Shown here in pieces: positions 42,578 through 51,609 of a stretch of DNA of 64,000 nucleotides. Numbering within the stretch: position 1 is the stretch's first letter; the number at the start of each line of letters is the position of its first letter. The position numbers and the translations under genes are program-made. Source of the DNA: Chloroflexota bacterium (GTDB lineage: Bacteria; Chloroflexota; Anaerolineae; Anaerolineales; UBA4823). The notes beneath the pieces were generated by a model. That model made no database searches and had not been told where the DNA came from. It worked only from the letters and a program-made list of their open reading frames with translations. The DNA is taken from contig JAAYXE010000073.1 in assembly GCA_012516075.1 (NCBI GenBank), forward strand, positions 39,572-103,571, read 5' to 3'.

Positions 42578-43978
42578 TCAAATGTGAATGGGCTGGCCTT
42601 CCACGCCGTGAGCGGCTTCCGCCAGCACTTCGCTCAGGGTGGGGTGCGAGTGCACGTTGCGGGCGATTTCGGCAGGTGTGAGCTCCATCATCTGGGCCAG
42701 CGTGAGCTCTGGCAGCAGTTCGGTGACCTCCGGACCGATCATGTGGGCACCCAGGATTTCACCGTAGCGCTTATCCGCGATCAGCTTGACCCAGCCGGTG
42801 GTCTCGCCCAGGCCCAGGGCTTTCCCGTTGGGCTGGAAGGGGAAGCGCCCCACGTTGATCTCGTAGCCGCGCTCCTTCGCCTGTTCCTCGGTCAGCCCAA
42901 AGGAGGCGATCTGCGGATCACAGAAAGTCACGCGCGGCATCATTTCGTAATTCAGCACGATCGTCTCGACGCCGGCGATATTCTCTGCGCACACTGTCCC
43001 CTGGGCCATACCGACGTGGGCGAGCATCAATTTGGCTGTGACATCGCCGATGGCCCAGATGCCGGGGACGTTGGTCGCCATGCGATCGTCGATAGCGATG
43101 GCGCCGCGCTCGTCGATCTCAACGCCCAGCTCCTCCAGCCCCAGCCCGCGGCCGTTGGGGCGCACGCCGATGGCGACCAGCGCCTGTTCGGCTTCGATCG
43201 TCTTCTGCTCGCCGTCCGCGGTGGAAACGACCACCTGCACTCCCGGACCACCCTTTTTCAGCGATTCAACCTTATGCCCGGTGAGCACTTTGATGCCGCG
43301 CTTCTTGAAGGCTTTCTCCAGCTCTGCGCTCACTTCGGGATCTTCAGTCGGCACCAGGCGCGGCAGCATTTCGACGATGGTCACATCGCTGCCGTAAGAG
43401 TTCCATATCGTGGAAAATTCCACGCCGATGGCGCCCGAGCCGATCACCACCACCGACTGCGGCATTTTCTCCTGTAAAATCGCCTCCCAGTAGGTGAGGA
43501 TGGTCTCGCCGTCCTTCTCCCAGCCGCTGGGGACAATGGCGCTGGCGCCGGTGGCGACCACAATGTTCTTCGTTTTCAGATCGGTCGTTTTACCTTCCCT
43601 GTCCTTCACCTGGACGGTATCGCGGGCGGTCACGCGGGCTTCACCCATATGCACGTCGATCTTATTTTTACGCATTAAAAAGCCCACGCCTTTGGTAAGC
43701 CTGTCGGACACCTGCCGGCTGCGCTTTACCGCGACGCTGTAGTCCAGCTTCAGGTTCTCGAAGGAAAAGCCGAACTCCTCGCCGCGCTTGCGCAGGGTGT
43801 GGGCCACATCGGCATTTTTAAGCAGTGATTTCGATGGGATACAGCCGACATTAAGGCAGATACCCCCCAGGAATTCTTTTTCGACGATGGCTGTTTTTAA
43901 ACCGAGCTGTGCAGAGCGAATGGCGCACACGTACCCCCCAGGGCCGGCGCCAATGACGACGACATCATAATCACTCAT
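42578..43978 (-). CDS. lpdA: Dihydrolipoyl dehydrogenase (E3)
   Basis: A 466-residue flavoprotein that reoxidises dihydrolipoyl groups on E2 with NAD+. Visible are the FAD motif VVIGAGPGGYVCAIRSAQ, the redox-active disulfide in GGICLNVGCIPSKS (C-x4-C), the NAD-binding VVIGSGAIGVEFSTIWNSY, and the C-terminal interface motif with the catalytic His, HSHPTLSEVLAEA. The length is typical. It is the last gene of the E1-E2-E3 operon, 84 bases downstream of E2, and is followed by a strong terminator. GGAGAAAAA precedes ATG 43978. Confidence 0.96.
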   Translation of the reverse strand: MSDYDVVVIGAGPGGYVCAIRSAQLGLKTAIVEKEFLGGICLNVGCIPSKSLLKNADVAHTLRKRGEEFGFSFENLKLDYSVAVKRSRQVSDRLTKGVGFLMRKNKIDVHMGEARVTARDTVQVKDREGKTTDLKTKNIVVATGASAIVPSGWEKDGETILTYWEAILQEKMPQSVVVIGSGAIGVEFSTIWNSYGSDVTIVEMLPRLVPTEDPEVSAELEKAFKKRGIKVLTGHKVESLKKGGPGVQVVVSTADGEQKTIEAEQALVAIGVRPNGRGLGLEELGVEIDERGAIAIDDRMATNVPGIWAIGDVTAKLMLAHVGMAQGTVCAENIAGVETIVLNYEMMPRVTFCDPQIASFGLTEEQAKERGYEINVGRFPFQPNGKALGLGETTGWVKLIADKRYGEILGAHMIGPEVTELLPELTLAQMMELTPAEIARNVHSHPTLSEVLAEAAHGVEGQPIHI

Positions 43979-44062
43979 GTTTTTCTCCTGTGTAATAAAC
44001 TGCGGGGGCAGGAGGAGGGGCAGATGGCTGTGCCCTCCTGGTAATGCCTTTCCCCTTGAATT

Positions 44063-45394
44063 TCAGGCCCAATTTTGCAAAGATTCTACCACTTTCCCCA
44101 GGAAGTAATCTGCAATGGCCCCGTCTAAAATGCGGTGATCAAAGGTGAGAGTCACATACGCCATCGGGCGTATGGAAAGGACGTCGTTGCCATATTCATC
44201 TTCGATCACCACCACCCGCTTCTGGATGGCGCCCACTCCCAGGATGGCGCACTGCGGCTGGTTGATGATGGGCGTGGCGAACAGCGACCCGCTGACCCCG
44301 TGGTTGGTGAGTGTAAAGGTACCCCCCTTCACCTCATCCGGTTTGAGCTGGCGTGCACGTGCCCGGTTGGCCAGATCGTTCACGGTGCGCGCCAGGCCGA
44401 GCAGAGAAAGCTGGTCTGCGCTGCGGATCACCGGCACGATCAGGCCGTCCTCGCCCAGCGAGGTGGCCATACCGATATTGATCTCCTTGTGGATGCGCAC
44501 GCCCTCGTCCGTCCAGGAGGAGTTGACGATCGGATAAGCCTTGAGTGCAGAAACGATGGCGGCGATCAGGTAAGGTGTGAAGGTGAGGTTGACGCCATCG
44601 CGGGCGAACGCCTCTTTATTCGCTTTGCGGTGCGCAGCCACCCGGCTCATATCGACTTCCATTACCGTGGTCACATGAGGCGAAGTGCGTTTGCTGGCCA
44701 CCATGTGCTCGGCAATGGCGCGCCGCACTGCGGTGAGAGGCAGGATTTCACCAGGGATCGCGGCCGGCGCAGCCGGGCGGGCCGGTGCCGGGGCCGGTTC
44801 TGGTGACGGCGGAGTAGGCGGCGGTGCAGCAGGCTCCGGTATGGACGGCGCGCTCACCCCTGGGGCGGATGCCGGAGCTTTCTCGCGCTGTTCCAGGTAA
44901 TTCAGGATATCTTTCTTGGTGATGCGCCCTCCCCGGCCGGTACCCTGAATCTGGTACAGATCCACCTGCTGCTCGCGGGCAATCCGGGCGACCACAGGGG
45001 AGATGAAGCCCAGCGCGCTGTCTCTCCCCGGTCCGGGAGCAGCAGATCTCTGCTCACCTGCCGCGACCGGTTCTGCGAGGCGAGCTTCGGCTGCGTGTTC
45101 AACGGTCTCGACCTGCCTTTCTCCCTGAGGTGACCCGTTCCCCGAAGGTTGTTCGCCGGCTTCACCAATACGGGCGAGCACCGCACCGGCCTGGATCGTG
45201 GTCCCTTCCGGCACGAGGATCTCCAAAAGCACTCCCGCTGCCGGGCTGGGGATCTCGGAATCTACCTTATCGGTGTTCACTTCCAGCAGGGGTTCAAATT
45301 CCTCAACGCGTTCGCCTACCGTCTTCAGCCATCGGGTGATGGTGCCCTCAACAACCGATTCCCCGAGCTGTGGCATTATGACATCCGTTGGCAT
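44063..45394 (-). CDS. Dihydrolipoamide acyltransferase (E2) of a 2-oxo acid dehydrogenase complex
   Basis: A 443-residue E2. The N-terminal lipoyl domain (about 1-80) has the lipoylated Lys in NTDKVDSEIPSP. An Ala/Pro-rich linker leads to the peripheral subunit-binding domain ISPVVARIAREQQVDLYQIQ (about 127-165). A second, longer Pro/Ala linker leads to the catalytic domain (about 215-443) with DHRILDGAIADYF, which supplies the catalytic His and Asp. One lipoyl domain only. The specificity (pyruvate, branched-chain or 2-oxoglutarate) cannot be settled from sequence; the fused E1 suggests branched-chain or pyruvate. It lies 40 bases downstream of E1. Confidence 0.93.
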   Translation of the reverse strand: MPTDVIMPQLGESVVEGTITRWLKTVGERVEEFEPLLEVNTDKVDSEIPSPAAGVLLEILVPEGTTIQAGAVLARIGEAGEQPSGNGSPQGERQVETVEHAAEARLAEPVAAGEQRSAAPGPGRDSALGFISPVVARIAREQQVDLYQIQGTGRGGRITKKDILNYLEQREKAPASAPGVSAPSIPEPAAPPPTPPSPEPAPAPARPAAPAAIPGEILPLTAVRRAIAEHMVASKRTSPHVTTVMEVDMSRVAAHRKANKEAFARDGVNLTFTPYLIAAIVSALKAYPIVNSSWTDEGVRIHKEINIGMATSLGEDGLIVPVIRSADQLSLLGLARTVNDLANRARARQLKPDEVKGGTFTLTNHGVSGSLFATPIINQPQCAILGVGAIQKRVVVIEDEYGNDVLSIRPMAYVTLTFDHRILDGAIADYFLGKVVESLQNWA

Positions 45395-45433
45395 GGCCTC
45401 TCCTTACGTATGCAGCTTGTGGGTTTGAGCTGA

Positions 45434-47848
45434 TCAAAAGAACAGTGGAAATTTCTTCGGATCCACTTCGTTCATCATTTCGTATACAGTTTCGAATACC
45501 TGCTCAACGTTTGGTTTGGACCAGTAATCGCCGTCGGAACCATAGGCCGGCCGGTGTTCTTTCCCCGGGATGGTGACCGGCGCAGAGTCGAGCCATTCAT
45601 ACCCGCCCTGTTTCTCGAGCACCTCCTGCATCATGTATGCTGTGGTACCTCCGGGAACATCTTCGTCGATGAAGGCGATGCGGCTGGTCTTTTTCAGCGA
45701 TTCGAGGATGATCTGCGGCCGGTCGAAGGGCAGCAGGGACTGCACATCGATCACCTCGGCCTCGATCCCCACCCGGCTGAGCTGCTCGGCTGCCTTCAGC
45801 ACGATGCGGCAGGTGGAGCCGTAAGTGACCAGCGTGACATCCGTACCCGGGCGCAGGATTTCGGGCACCCCCAGCGGCACGGTGAACTCACCGATGTTGG
45901 CAGGCATGTTTTCCCGGATGCGGTAGCCGTTCAGCGCTTCGACCACCAGCGCCGGTTCGTCGGCCTGCAGCAGGGTGTTGTAGAACCCGGCTGCCTGGGT
46001 CATGTTGCGCGGCACCAGCACGTACATCCCGCGCACCAGGTGGATGATCCCGGCCATAAGCGAACCGGAATGCCACACGCCCTCCAGACGGTGCCCGCGG
46101 GTGCGAATGATCGCCGGCGCTTTCTGCCCGCCGTGGGTGCGCCACAGCAGGGTGGCCAGGTCATCGGATAGGATCTGCAGAGCGTAGAGCAGATAGTCCA
46201 GGTACTGGATCTCGGCAATGGGGCGCAGGCCGCGCATGGCCATGCCAATGGCCTGACCGACGATCGTTGTCTCGCGGATGCCGGTGTCGGAGACGCGCAG
46301 CGGGCCGTATTTATCCTGCAGGCCGCGGAAGCCCTGGTTGACATCGCCCAGTTTGCCCACATCTTCCCCGAAAGCGATCACCCGCGGGTCGCGAGCCATG
46401 GCAGCGTCGAAACAGGCATTGAGCACCTCGAACCCGTAGACCTGCTTCGGCGGGTCGTCGTAGACAGCCTCCACCACCGGCACCTGCAGGGCAGTCCCGC
46501 GGTAAAGATATGAATCATAGCGCTGCCTGCCGGCCTCTTCCTGTTCGCGCTTCCAAAGCTGGAGGGCAGCCCTGGCCGGCAGATCTTCCGAGCGGACTTC
46601 GATCAGCGCGCTGCGGGCAAAGGTCATGAGATCTCTGCGCAGGGGGGTCTGGATGCCCTTCAACTGCTCCTGCAGGTGCCGCAGCTCAGCGGACTTTGTG
46701 GATTGCGCTGCAAGCTGCTCCAGAATACTCAGCAGCTCCTGGCGTTCCTCCAGGATCGGCTGGATGTAAGCCTCCCAGGCGGCCCGGCGGCTTTCCTCGG
46801 CTGCCTGGCGCGCCTCCGCTTCGATGCGGTCCAGCTCATCAGCGCCTGTGATTTCCTGGGTAAGGATCCACTCGCGGAATTTCTTGAGGGCGTCGAACTC
46901 CTCTTCCCAGGCCAGGCGTTCTTTCGATTTGTAGCGCTCGTGGCTGCCGGAGGTCGAATGCCCCTGCGGCTGGGTGAGCTCGGTTACATGGATCACCGCG
47001 GGGACATGTTCCTCCCGTGCGGTCGCCGCAGCCTTACGGAAGGTATCCACCAGCGCCGGGTAATCCCAACCGCGCACGGTGTACAGGTCGAAACCATCCG
47101 TCGTCCCCGGTTCGCGCTGGAAGCCTTTCAACAGCTCCGATAAATTCTGTTTGGTGTGCTGGTGTTCGTTGGTGACCGAAATTCCGTAATCGTCGTCATA
47201 AATAACGATCACGGCCGGCGATTTCAACACGCCGATGGCGTTCAGCGCCTCCCAGAACATCCCCTCCGCACAGGAAGCGTTGCCGATGGTGCCGAAGGCG
47301 ATCTCACGGCCGTTATTGGAAAACTGCTTCAGGTGGGACAGCTCTTTCAGTTCCCTGTACAATCGCGAAGCGTAAGCCAGGCCTACCAGGCGCGGCATCT
47401 GCGAACCAGTCGGCGAGATGTCCGATGAAGAATTCGGCTGCAGGGTGAGATCCAGCCACTCCCCGCGGTCATCCAGGAAGCGGGTGGCGAAGTGGGCGTT
47501 CATGCAGCGCCCGGCGGTCATCGGATCGGCGTTTACATCGGCGTGTGCATAGAGCTGGGCGAAATATGCGGTGAGCGTGGTCTGGCCGGTGGCAAACATG
47601 AAGGTCTGGTCGCGATAATAACCAGAACGGAAATCCCCCTTCTGAAAGACCTTCGCCATCGCGAGCTGCACTACTTCCTTACCGTCGCCGAAGATGCCGA
47701 ACTTGGCTTTCCCGCTCATCACCTCCCGCCGGCCGATCAGGCTGGCCTGGCGGCTCTGATAGGCGAGACGGTAATCGGCCAGGATTTCTTCGTCACTTAA
47801 TGCCAGATCGATGGGCTTTTCTACCTGCTTTTCGATCGTGTCGGTCAT
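45434..47848 (-). CDS. Fused E1 (alpha plus beta) of a 2-oxo acid dehydrogenase complex
   Basis: An 804-residue thiamine-diphosphate enzyme that decarboxylates a 2-oxo acid. The N-terminal half is the alpha subunit. In place of the classical GDG...N thiamine motif it has [11 protein letters not shown], and [15 protein letters not shown] follows it, as in other fused E1 proteins. The C-terminal half is the beta subunit, with [19 protein letters not shown] and [18 protein letters not shown]. Alpha and beta are joined through a charged helical linker (about 340-400). Branched-chain 2-oxo acids or pyruvate are the likely substrates. AGAGGAG precedes ATG 47848; TATAAT at 47954-47959 on the minus strand is a possible -10. 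First gene of the operon. Confidence 0.9.
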   Translation of the reverse strand: MTDTIEKQVEKPIDLALSDEEILADYRLAYQSRQASLIGRREVMSGKAKFGIFGDGKEVVQLAMAKVFQKGDFRSGYYRDQTFMFATGQTTLTAYFAQLYAHADVNADPMTAGRCMNAHFATRFLDDRGEWLDLTLQPNSSSDISPTGSQMPRLVGLAYASRLYRELKELSHLKQFSNNGREIAFGTIGNASCAEGMFWEALNAIGVLKSPAVIVIYDDDYGISVTNEHQHTKQNLSELLKGFQREPGTTDGFDLYTVRGWDYPALVDTFRKAAATAREEHVPAVIHVTELTQPQGHSTSGSHERYKSKERLAWEEEFDALKKFREWILTQEITGADELDRIEAEARQAAEESRRAAWEAYIQPILEERQELLSILEQLAAQSTKSAELRHLQEQLKGIQTPLRRDLMTFARSALIEVRSEDLPARAALQLWKREQEEAGRQRYDSYLYRGTALQVPVVEAVYDDPPKQVYGFEVLNACFDAAMARDPRVIAFGEDVGKLGDVNQGFRGLQDKYGPLRVSDTGIRETTIVGQAIGMAMRGLRPIAEIQYLDYLLYALQILSDDLATLLWRTHGGQKAPAIIRTRGHRLEGVWHSGSLMAGIIHLVRGMYVLVPRNMTQAAGFYNTLLQADEPALVVEALNGYRIRENMPANIGEFTVPLGVPEILRPGTDVTLVTYGSTCRIVLKAAEQLSRVGIEAEVIDVQSLLPFDRPQIILESLKKTSRIAFIDEDVPGGTTAYMMQEVLEKQGGYEWLDSAPVTIPGKEHRPAYGSDGDYWSKPNVEQVFETVYEMMNEVDPKKFPLFF

Positions 47849-48054
47849 TATTCAGTTACTCCTCTTTCCCCCGCGGAGAACGGCAGCCTGGAGCGGCTGC
47901 CAGCGCCCGGCGCGCGTCGATCCCCCGTGGACGGCCTTATTCGTACAATTTAGATTATAACGCTCTTTATTGTGCTTTCGGGCGTCCTGTTGTACTATTC
48001 GCGCCGCAGAATTCCTGAACGATACGTTTTAATCCCGCCTGTAAGATAAATAAT

Positions 48055-48080
48055 GGGGTGGAGCACCGGTGCTCCACCCC
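48055..48080 (-). terminator. 26-bp perfect palindrome, probable terminator of the Fe-S oxidoreductase gene
   Basis: GGGGTGGAGCACC (48055-48067) directly abuts its reverse complement (48068-48080). On the minus strand it is followed by ATTATTTATC. It lies 12 bases after the Fe-S gene stop. A 4-nt loop leaves an 11-bp stem. A protein-binding role cannot be excluded. Confidence 0.7.
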
Positions 48081-48092
48081 ACTGCAGTTCAA

Positions 48093-50099
48093 TTAGCGCT
48101 CCATCTGGCTGGCCACAATTTCGGCCACGTCCAGCACCTTCATGGCGCTGTTCTCGGCGTTGTTGGCGTCGTTCAACATCACCATACAGAACGGGCAGCC
48201 GACAGCAAGGGTATCGGCGCCGGTGCCGATGGCTTCCTGAATGCGGTTCTGGTTGACACGCTGGAAGCCGTGCTCTTCTTCCTTCCACATTTGCGCGCCG
48301 CCGGCGCCGCAGCAGAAGGATTTCTTCCCTGAGCGGGCCAGCTCGATGAACTCTCTCTGCGTCTGCTTCAGGACCTGGCGCGGCTCCTCGATGATATCGT
48401 TCTGCCGCCCCAGATAGCAGGGATCGTGGAAGGTGATCTTCTCTGCCCCATCGCTCTTCAACCTGATCTGTCCGGTGCCGACCAGCTCGTTGATCAACTG
48501 CGTATGGTGGATGACCTCGTAGTGCCCTCCAAACGCCGGGTATTCATTTTTGAGCGTGTGCAGGCAGTGCGGGCAGGTGGTCACGATGCGCTTCGGCGCG
48601 ACCTCATTGAGCACCTCGACGTTCATGGTCGCCAGTTCGTTGAACAGGAACTCATTGCCGGCCCGGCGGGCAGAATCCCCTGTGCACTGCTCCTGCTCTC
48701 CCAGTACGGCAAAGTTCACCCCGGCGGTGTTAAGGATATCGGCAAAGGCGCGGGCAGTCTTCTGTGCGCGTGCATCTGTGGAGGGTGCGCAGCCCACCCA
48801 CCAGAGGATATCCGGCTCGGGATTCTCTTCGATAGTGGGCACGTTGAGCCCTTCGGCCCACTTCATGCGCTCCGTTGGCGGCACGTTCCAGGGGTTGGCC
48901 GCCCGCTCCATGCCCCGGAAGGCGTTCTGGAGTTGTTCGGGGAACTCGTTTTCCATCAGGACCATCGCCCGGCGGATATCCAGGATATCGCGCATGGGCT
49001 CGTTGCCCACCGGGCAGATATCCACGCATGCACCGCAGGCCGTGCATGCCCACACGGCCTCGGGCGTAATGGCATATTCGAGCAGTGTCTTCGAGCTGGC
49101 CTCTCCCCGGGCCAGGCGTCCCCCTTCTTCGTTGAGCAGATAACGTTTGTTGATCTCCAGGGCCGCGGGGGACAGCACTTTTCCGGTGTTGTAAGCCGGG
49201 CAGACCTGCTGGCAGCGGTAGCACATGATGCAGGCGTAGGCGTCGATGATCTGCTCGTAGCCCAGGTCCTCCAGGCGGGTGGCGCCAAACTGCTCGATGG
49301 TCTCATCGTCGAAGTTCAGGCGGTCGAGCTCACCCATGGAGCGCCGCTCGGGCTTGAGCAGGAAGTTAATCGGGGCGAAGAATAAGTGCAGGTGCTTGGA
49401 ATACAGGAAGTAGGGCAGGAAGATCACAATGGTGCCCAGGGCCAGCCACCAGAAGACGTGCTGCCCGACCACCAGGGCCTGCGGGCTGAGCCCTGCCCAT
49501 GCGGCCGATACCGTGGAGGCAAACGGCTGCCAGGTGCTGGTCCCTCTGGCGGCCAGTTCGAATGAATCTCCCAGGAAGCGTGATCCCACGTGGACCAGGA
49601 TAAAACCGCCCACGACAGCCGAATCGCGCCGGATGCCTGCACGTGCGCTGGGCTGCAGCAGCACATCCTCGCGCGCCGTCAGGTCTGGGGTGCGTACGAT
49701 GAAGCGGCGGATCAGGAGAAAAACCATTCCGACCAGCACACCCACACTGAGCAGGTCTGCTCCCAGGCGGTAGAGGCTGCCGATCAGGCCGTGGCCCAGG
49801 AATTCGAACCCCGGGATGAAGCCTTCGAGCACATCCCCGAGATTGACCAGCAGGTAATACATGAACCCCCAGGCCACAAACCCGTGGAACAGGCTGGGGC
49901 CCAGGCGCAGGCGAAAGGTAGGCGCCAGGGTGATGGTTTTAAGCAGCACTGATACCAGGCGCTTCCGGGCTGCGTTCCAATCAATTTCTCCCTGCCCGCG
50001 CCCGATCGTACGGACGATGCGCTCGGCGGCTTTCCAGGTGAGAAACAGGGAACCCAGTACGACCAGAACAAACAGGATCATTTCTGGTATTGTGAGCAT
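48093..50099 (-). CDS. Membrane-bound heterodisulfide-reductase-like Fe-S oxidoreductase
   Basis: About 668 residues. The N-terminal half (about 1-270) has five or six membrane segments of the nitrate reductase gamma/NarI-like cytochrome type. Then come two [4Fe-4S] motifs (CIMCYRCQQVCPAYNTGK and CTACGACVDICPVGNE), and two CCG cysteine domains (WWVGCAPSTDARAQ...CPHCLHTL and HDPCYLGRQ...CCGAGGAQMW...GCPFCMVML) like those of HdrB/GlpC. It probably passes electrons between a cytoplasmic dehydrogenase or flavoprotein and the quinone pool. ATG 50099 follows AGGAG; an upstream in-frame start at 50159 would add a polar, unlikely N-terminus. Menaquinone synthesis is represented by menA at 53039. Confidence 0.88.
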   Translation of the reverse strand: MLTIPEMILFVLVVLGSLFLTWKAAERIVRTIGRGQGEIDWNAARKRLVSVLLKTITLAPTFRLRLGPSLFHGFVAWGFMYYLLVNLGDVLEGFIPGFEFLGHGLIGSLYRLGADLLSVGVLVGMVFLLIRRFIVRTPDLTAREDVLLQPSARAGIRRDSAVVGGFILVHVGSRFLGDSFELAARGTSTWQPFASTVSAAWAGLSPQALVVGQHVFWWLALGTIVIFLPYFLYSKHLHLFFAPINFLLKPERRSMGELDRLNFDDETIEQFGATRLEDLGYEQIIDAYACIMCYRCQQVCPAYNTGKVLSPAALEINKRYLLNEEGGRLARGEASSKTLLEYAITPEAVWACTACGACVDICPVGNEPMRDILDIRRAMVLMENEFPEQLQNAFRGMERAANPWNVPPTERMKWAEGLNVPTIEENPEPDILWWVGCAPSTDARAQKTARAFADILNTAGVNFAVLGEQEQCTGDSARRAGNEFLFNELATMNVEVLNEVAPKRIVTTCPHCLHTLKNEYPAFGGHYEVIHHTQLINELVGTGQIRLKSDGAEKITFHDPCYLGRQNDIIEEPRQVLKQTQREFIELARSGKKSFCCGAGGAQMWKEEEHGFQRVNQNRIQEAIGTGADTLAVGCPFCMVMLNDANNAENSAMKVLDVAEIVASQMER

Positions 50100-50201
50100 G
50101 TTTTTCTCCTGATTTTCTAGTGAAACTGAAAAACCCCTCTGGTTTGTTCCCCTTTGCACATACTGCTTAGAAGTTTACCATAGGCACAGATAGGGAGCAA
50201 T

Positions 50202-51596
50202 CTACTGCTGGTCGAAGTGTTCGAGCGCTGTTTTGATGACCGGATCGTTTTCCATGGTGACTTCGTCCCAGCTGCTGTACACCACCTCATCGGGAAGGAT
50301 GCCGGTCTCTTCCCAGTTCGCTTCCGGGTTCCCGTGGGGTTGAAAGGTATCGTGCGCCAGCCAGATGCGCGAGCCGTCGCTGAATTCAAATACCCACAGG
50401 ATTTCCACGTTGCCGTCGGTCGGCTCGCCGATCAGGTAAGCCCCTCTCTTTTCCTGTAATATCCCTGAAAAGATCTCGCCAAAGCTTGCGGTGCCTCTTC
50501 CGATGAGCACCACGATGGGTAAGTTCTGAGAGCCGTTGATATCGTGCCCCAGGATATTGAGCGGAACTTCCTGCTGGCGGTTGACAAAGTATCCGACAGT
50601 GCCGCGCGCAAAATATGCCAGCGTGCCCTTCATCACCGTATCGGCGCCGCCGCCGTTCTGGCGGTTGTCGATGATCAGGCCGTCCAGTCGCCCGCTGGCG
50701 GACATCTGGCGCAGGATATCGCCGACCTGCTCGTGGATGGTGATATCGTTGAAGGTCACCAGCAGGAGATAGCCAATGCGTTTCCCGCTGGGGGTGATCA
50801 GGATTTCATACGGAACCGGCGTGGCGCCGCGAATGCTGCGTCGTTCCACCCGCACTTCACGCGGCGCTTCACCCGGTGACTGTACGGTCAGCACCACGCT
50901 CGTCCCTTCCGGGCCGCGCAGCAGGTTTGAGCGCAGCCCATCTTCGCCCAGGATGGGGGCCCCATCCACGGCGAGGATCGAATCGTGCGCTTTCAACCCC
51001 GCTTCCTCCGCAGGGCTGCCCGGAAACACCAGCACAATGCTGACCTTCCGCTTCTCCGGGATGAGCGTATTGAGCACGCCGATACCCACATAATCATATT
51101 CCCCGGCGAACTGCGCGTCCTCTTCACGCGCCGCTTCCGGGTTGAGGAACAGCGAGTGCTCGTCGCCCAGGCCGCTGATCAACTCTTCCATCGCCAGATA
51201 GAACTCTTCATCGCTCAGGCCCTGGCTTATTCGCTCGCGGTATTCGACATATACGGCATCCCAATCGACCCCGTTGAAATCCTCATACAGATATTCCGCG
51301 GCAACCGTGTTCCATATCTCTTCGAACACGCGCAGATGCCGGCGGATTTGAGTTGCCGCCACGGTTGGGCGCAGCGTGGCTGTGGGAGGCGAGCTGGCGG
51401 TCTCTGTCACCGGACGCCGCGTGGATGTGCTGGTTTCTGTGGGACTGAACGTTGGGTTGAGGGTGGCGGAAGGGCGTGGGGCAGGCGTGTCGCTGGGATT
51501 AAAAGCTGCCTGCCAGGCCCGTGTAGCGGCCTGGCAGGCCATCGTCAGCAGCACAATCGGGATGAGGATGCAGGCGATTTTCCGGTGTGCAAACAT
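50202..51596 (-). CDS. S41-family peptidase with PDZ domain, lipoprotein
   Basis: About 464 residues. ATG 51596 gives a lipoprotein signal (IACILIPIVLLTMAC, with lipobox LLTMAC), a Pro/Thr-rich spacer, an S41 N-terminal helical part, a PDZ domain (about 180-260, AEEAGLKAHDSILAVDGAPI) and the protease domain with GLIIDNRQNGGGADTVMKG and the catalytic-Ser region GRGTASFGEIFSG. Downstream, the segment that holds Lys in CtpA enzymes reads GEPTDGN, without Lys, which is closer to the IRBP-type branch of S41. It sits on the outer face of the membrane and probably degrades or processes exported proteins. Stop to stop, 13 bases separate it from the L,D-transpeptidase. Confidence 0.85.
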   Translation of the reverse strand: MFAHRKIACILIPIVLLTMACQAATRAWQAAFNPSDTPAPRPSATLNPTFSPTETSTSTRRPVTETASSPPTATLRPTVAATQIRRHLRVFEEIWNTVAAEYLYEDFNGVDWDAVYVEYRERISQGLSDEEFYLAMEELISGLGDEHSLFLNPEAAREEDAQFAGEYDYVGIGVLNTLIPEKRKVSIVLVFPGSPAEEAGLKAHDSILAVDGAPILGEDGLRSNLLRGPEGTSVVLTVQSPGEAPREVRVERRSIRGATPVPYEILITPSGKRIGYLLLVTFNDITIHEQVGDILRQMSASGRLDGLIIDNRQNGGGADTVMKGTLAYFARGTVGYFVNRQQEVPLNILGHDINGSQNLPIVVLIGRGTASFGEIFSGILQEKRGAYLIGEPTDGNVEILWVFEFSDGSRIWLAHDTFQPHGNPEANWEETGILPDEVVYSSWDEVTMENDPVIKTALEHFDQQ

Positions 51597-51609
51597 ATGC
51601 GGCGGCTTG

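Noticed and set aside
48426..49385. Plus-strand frame of 319 codons inside the Fe-S oxidoreductase gene
   Set aside because: The opposite strand has the [4Fe-4S] and CCG motifs; this frame is a shadow.
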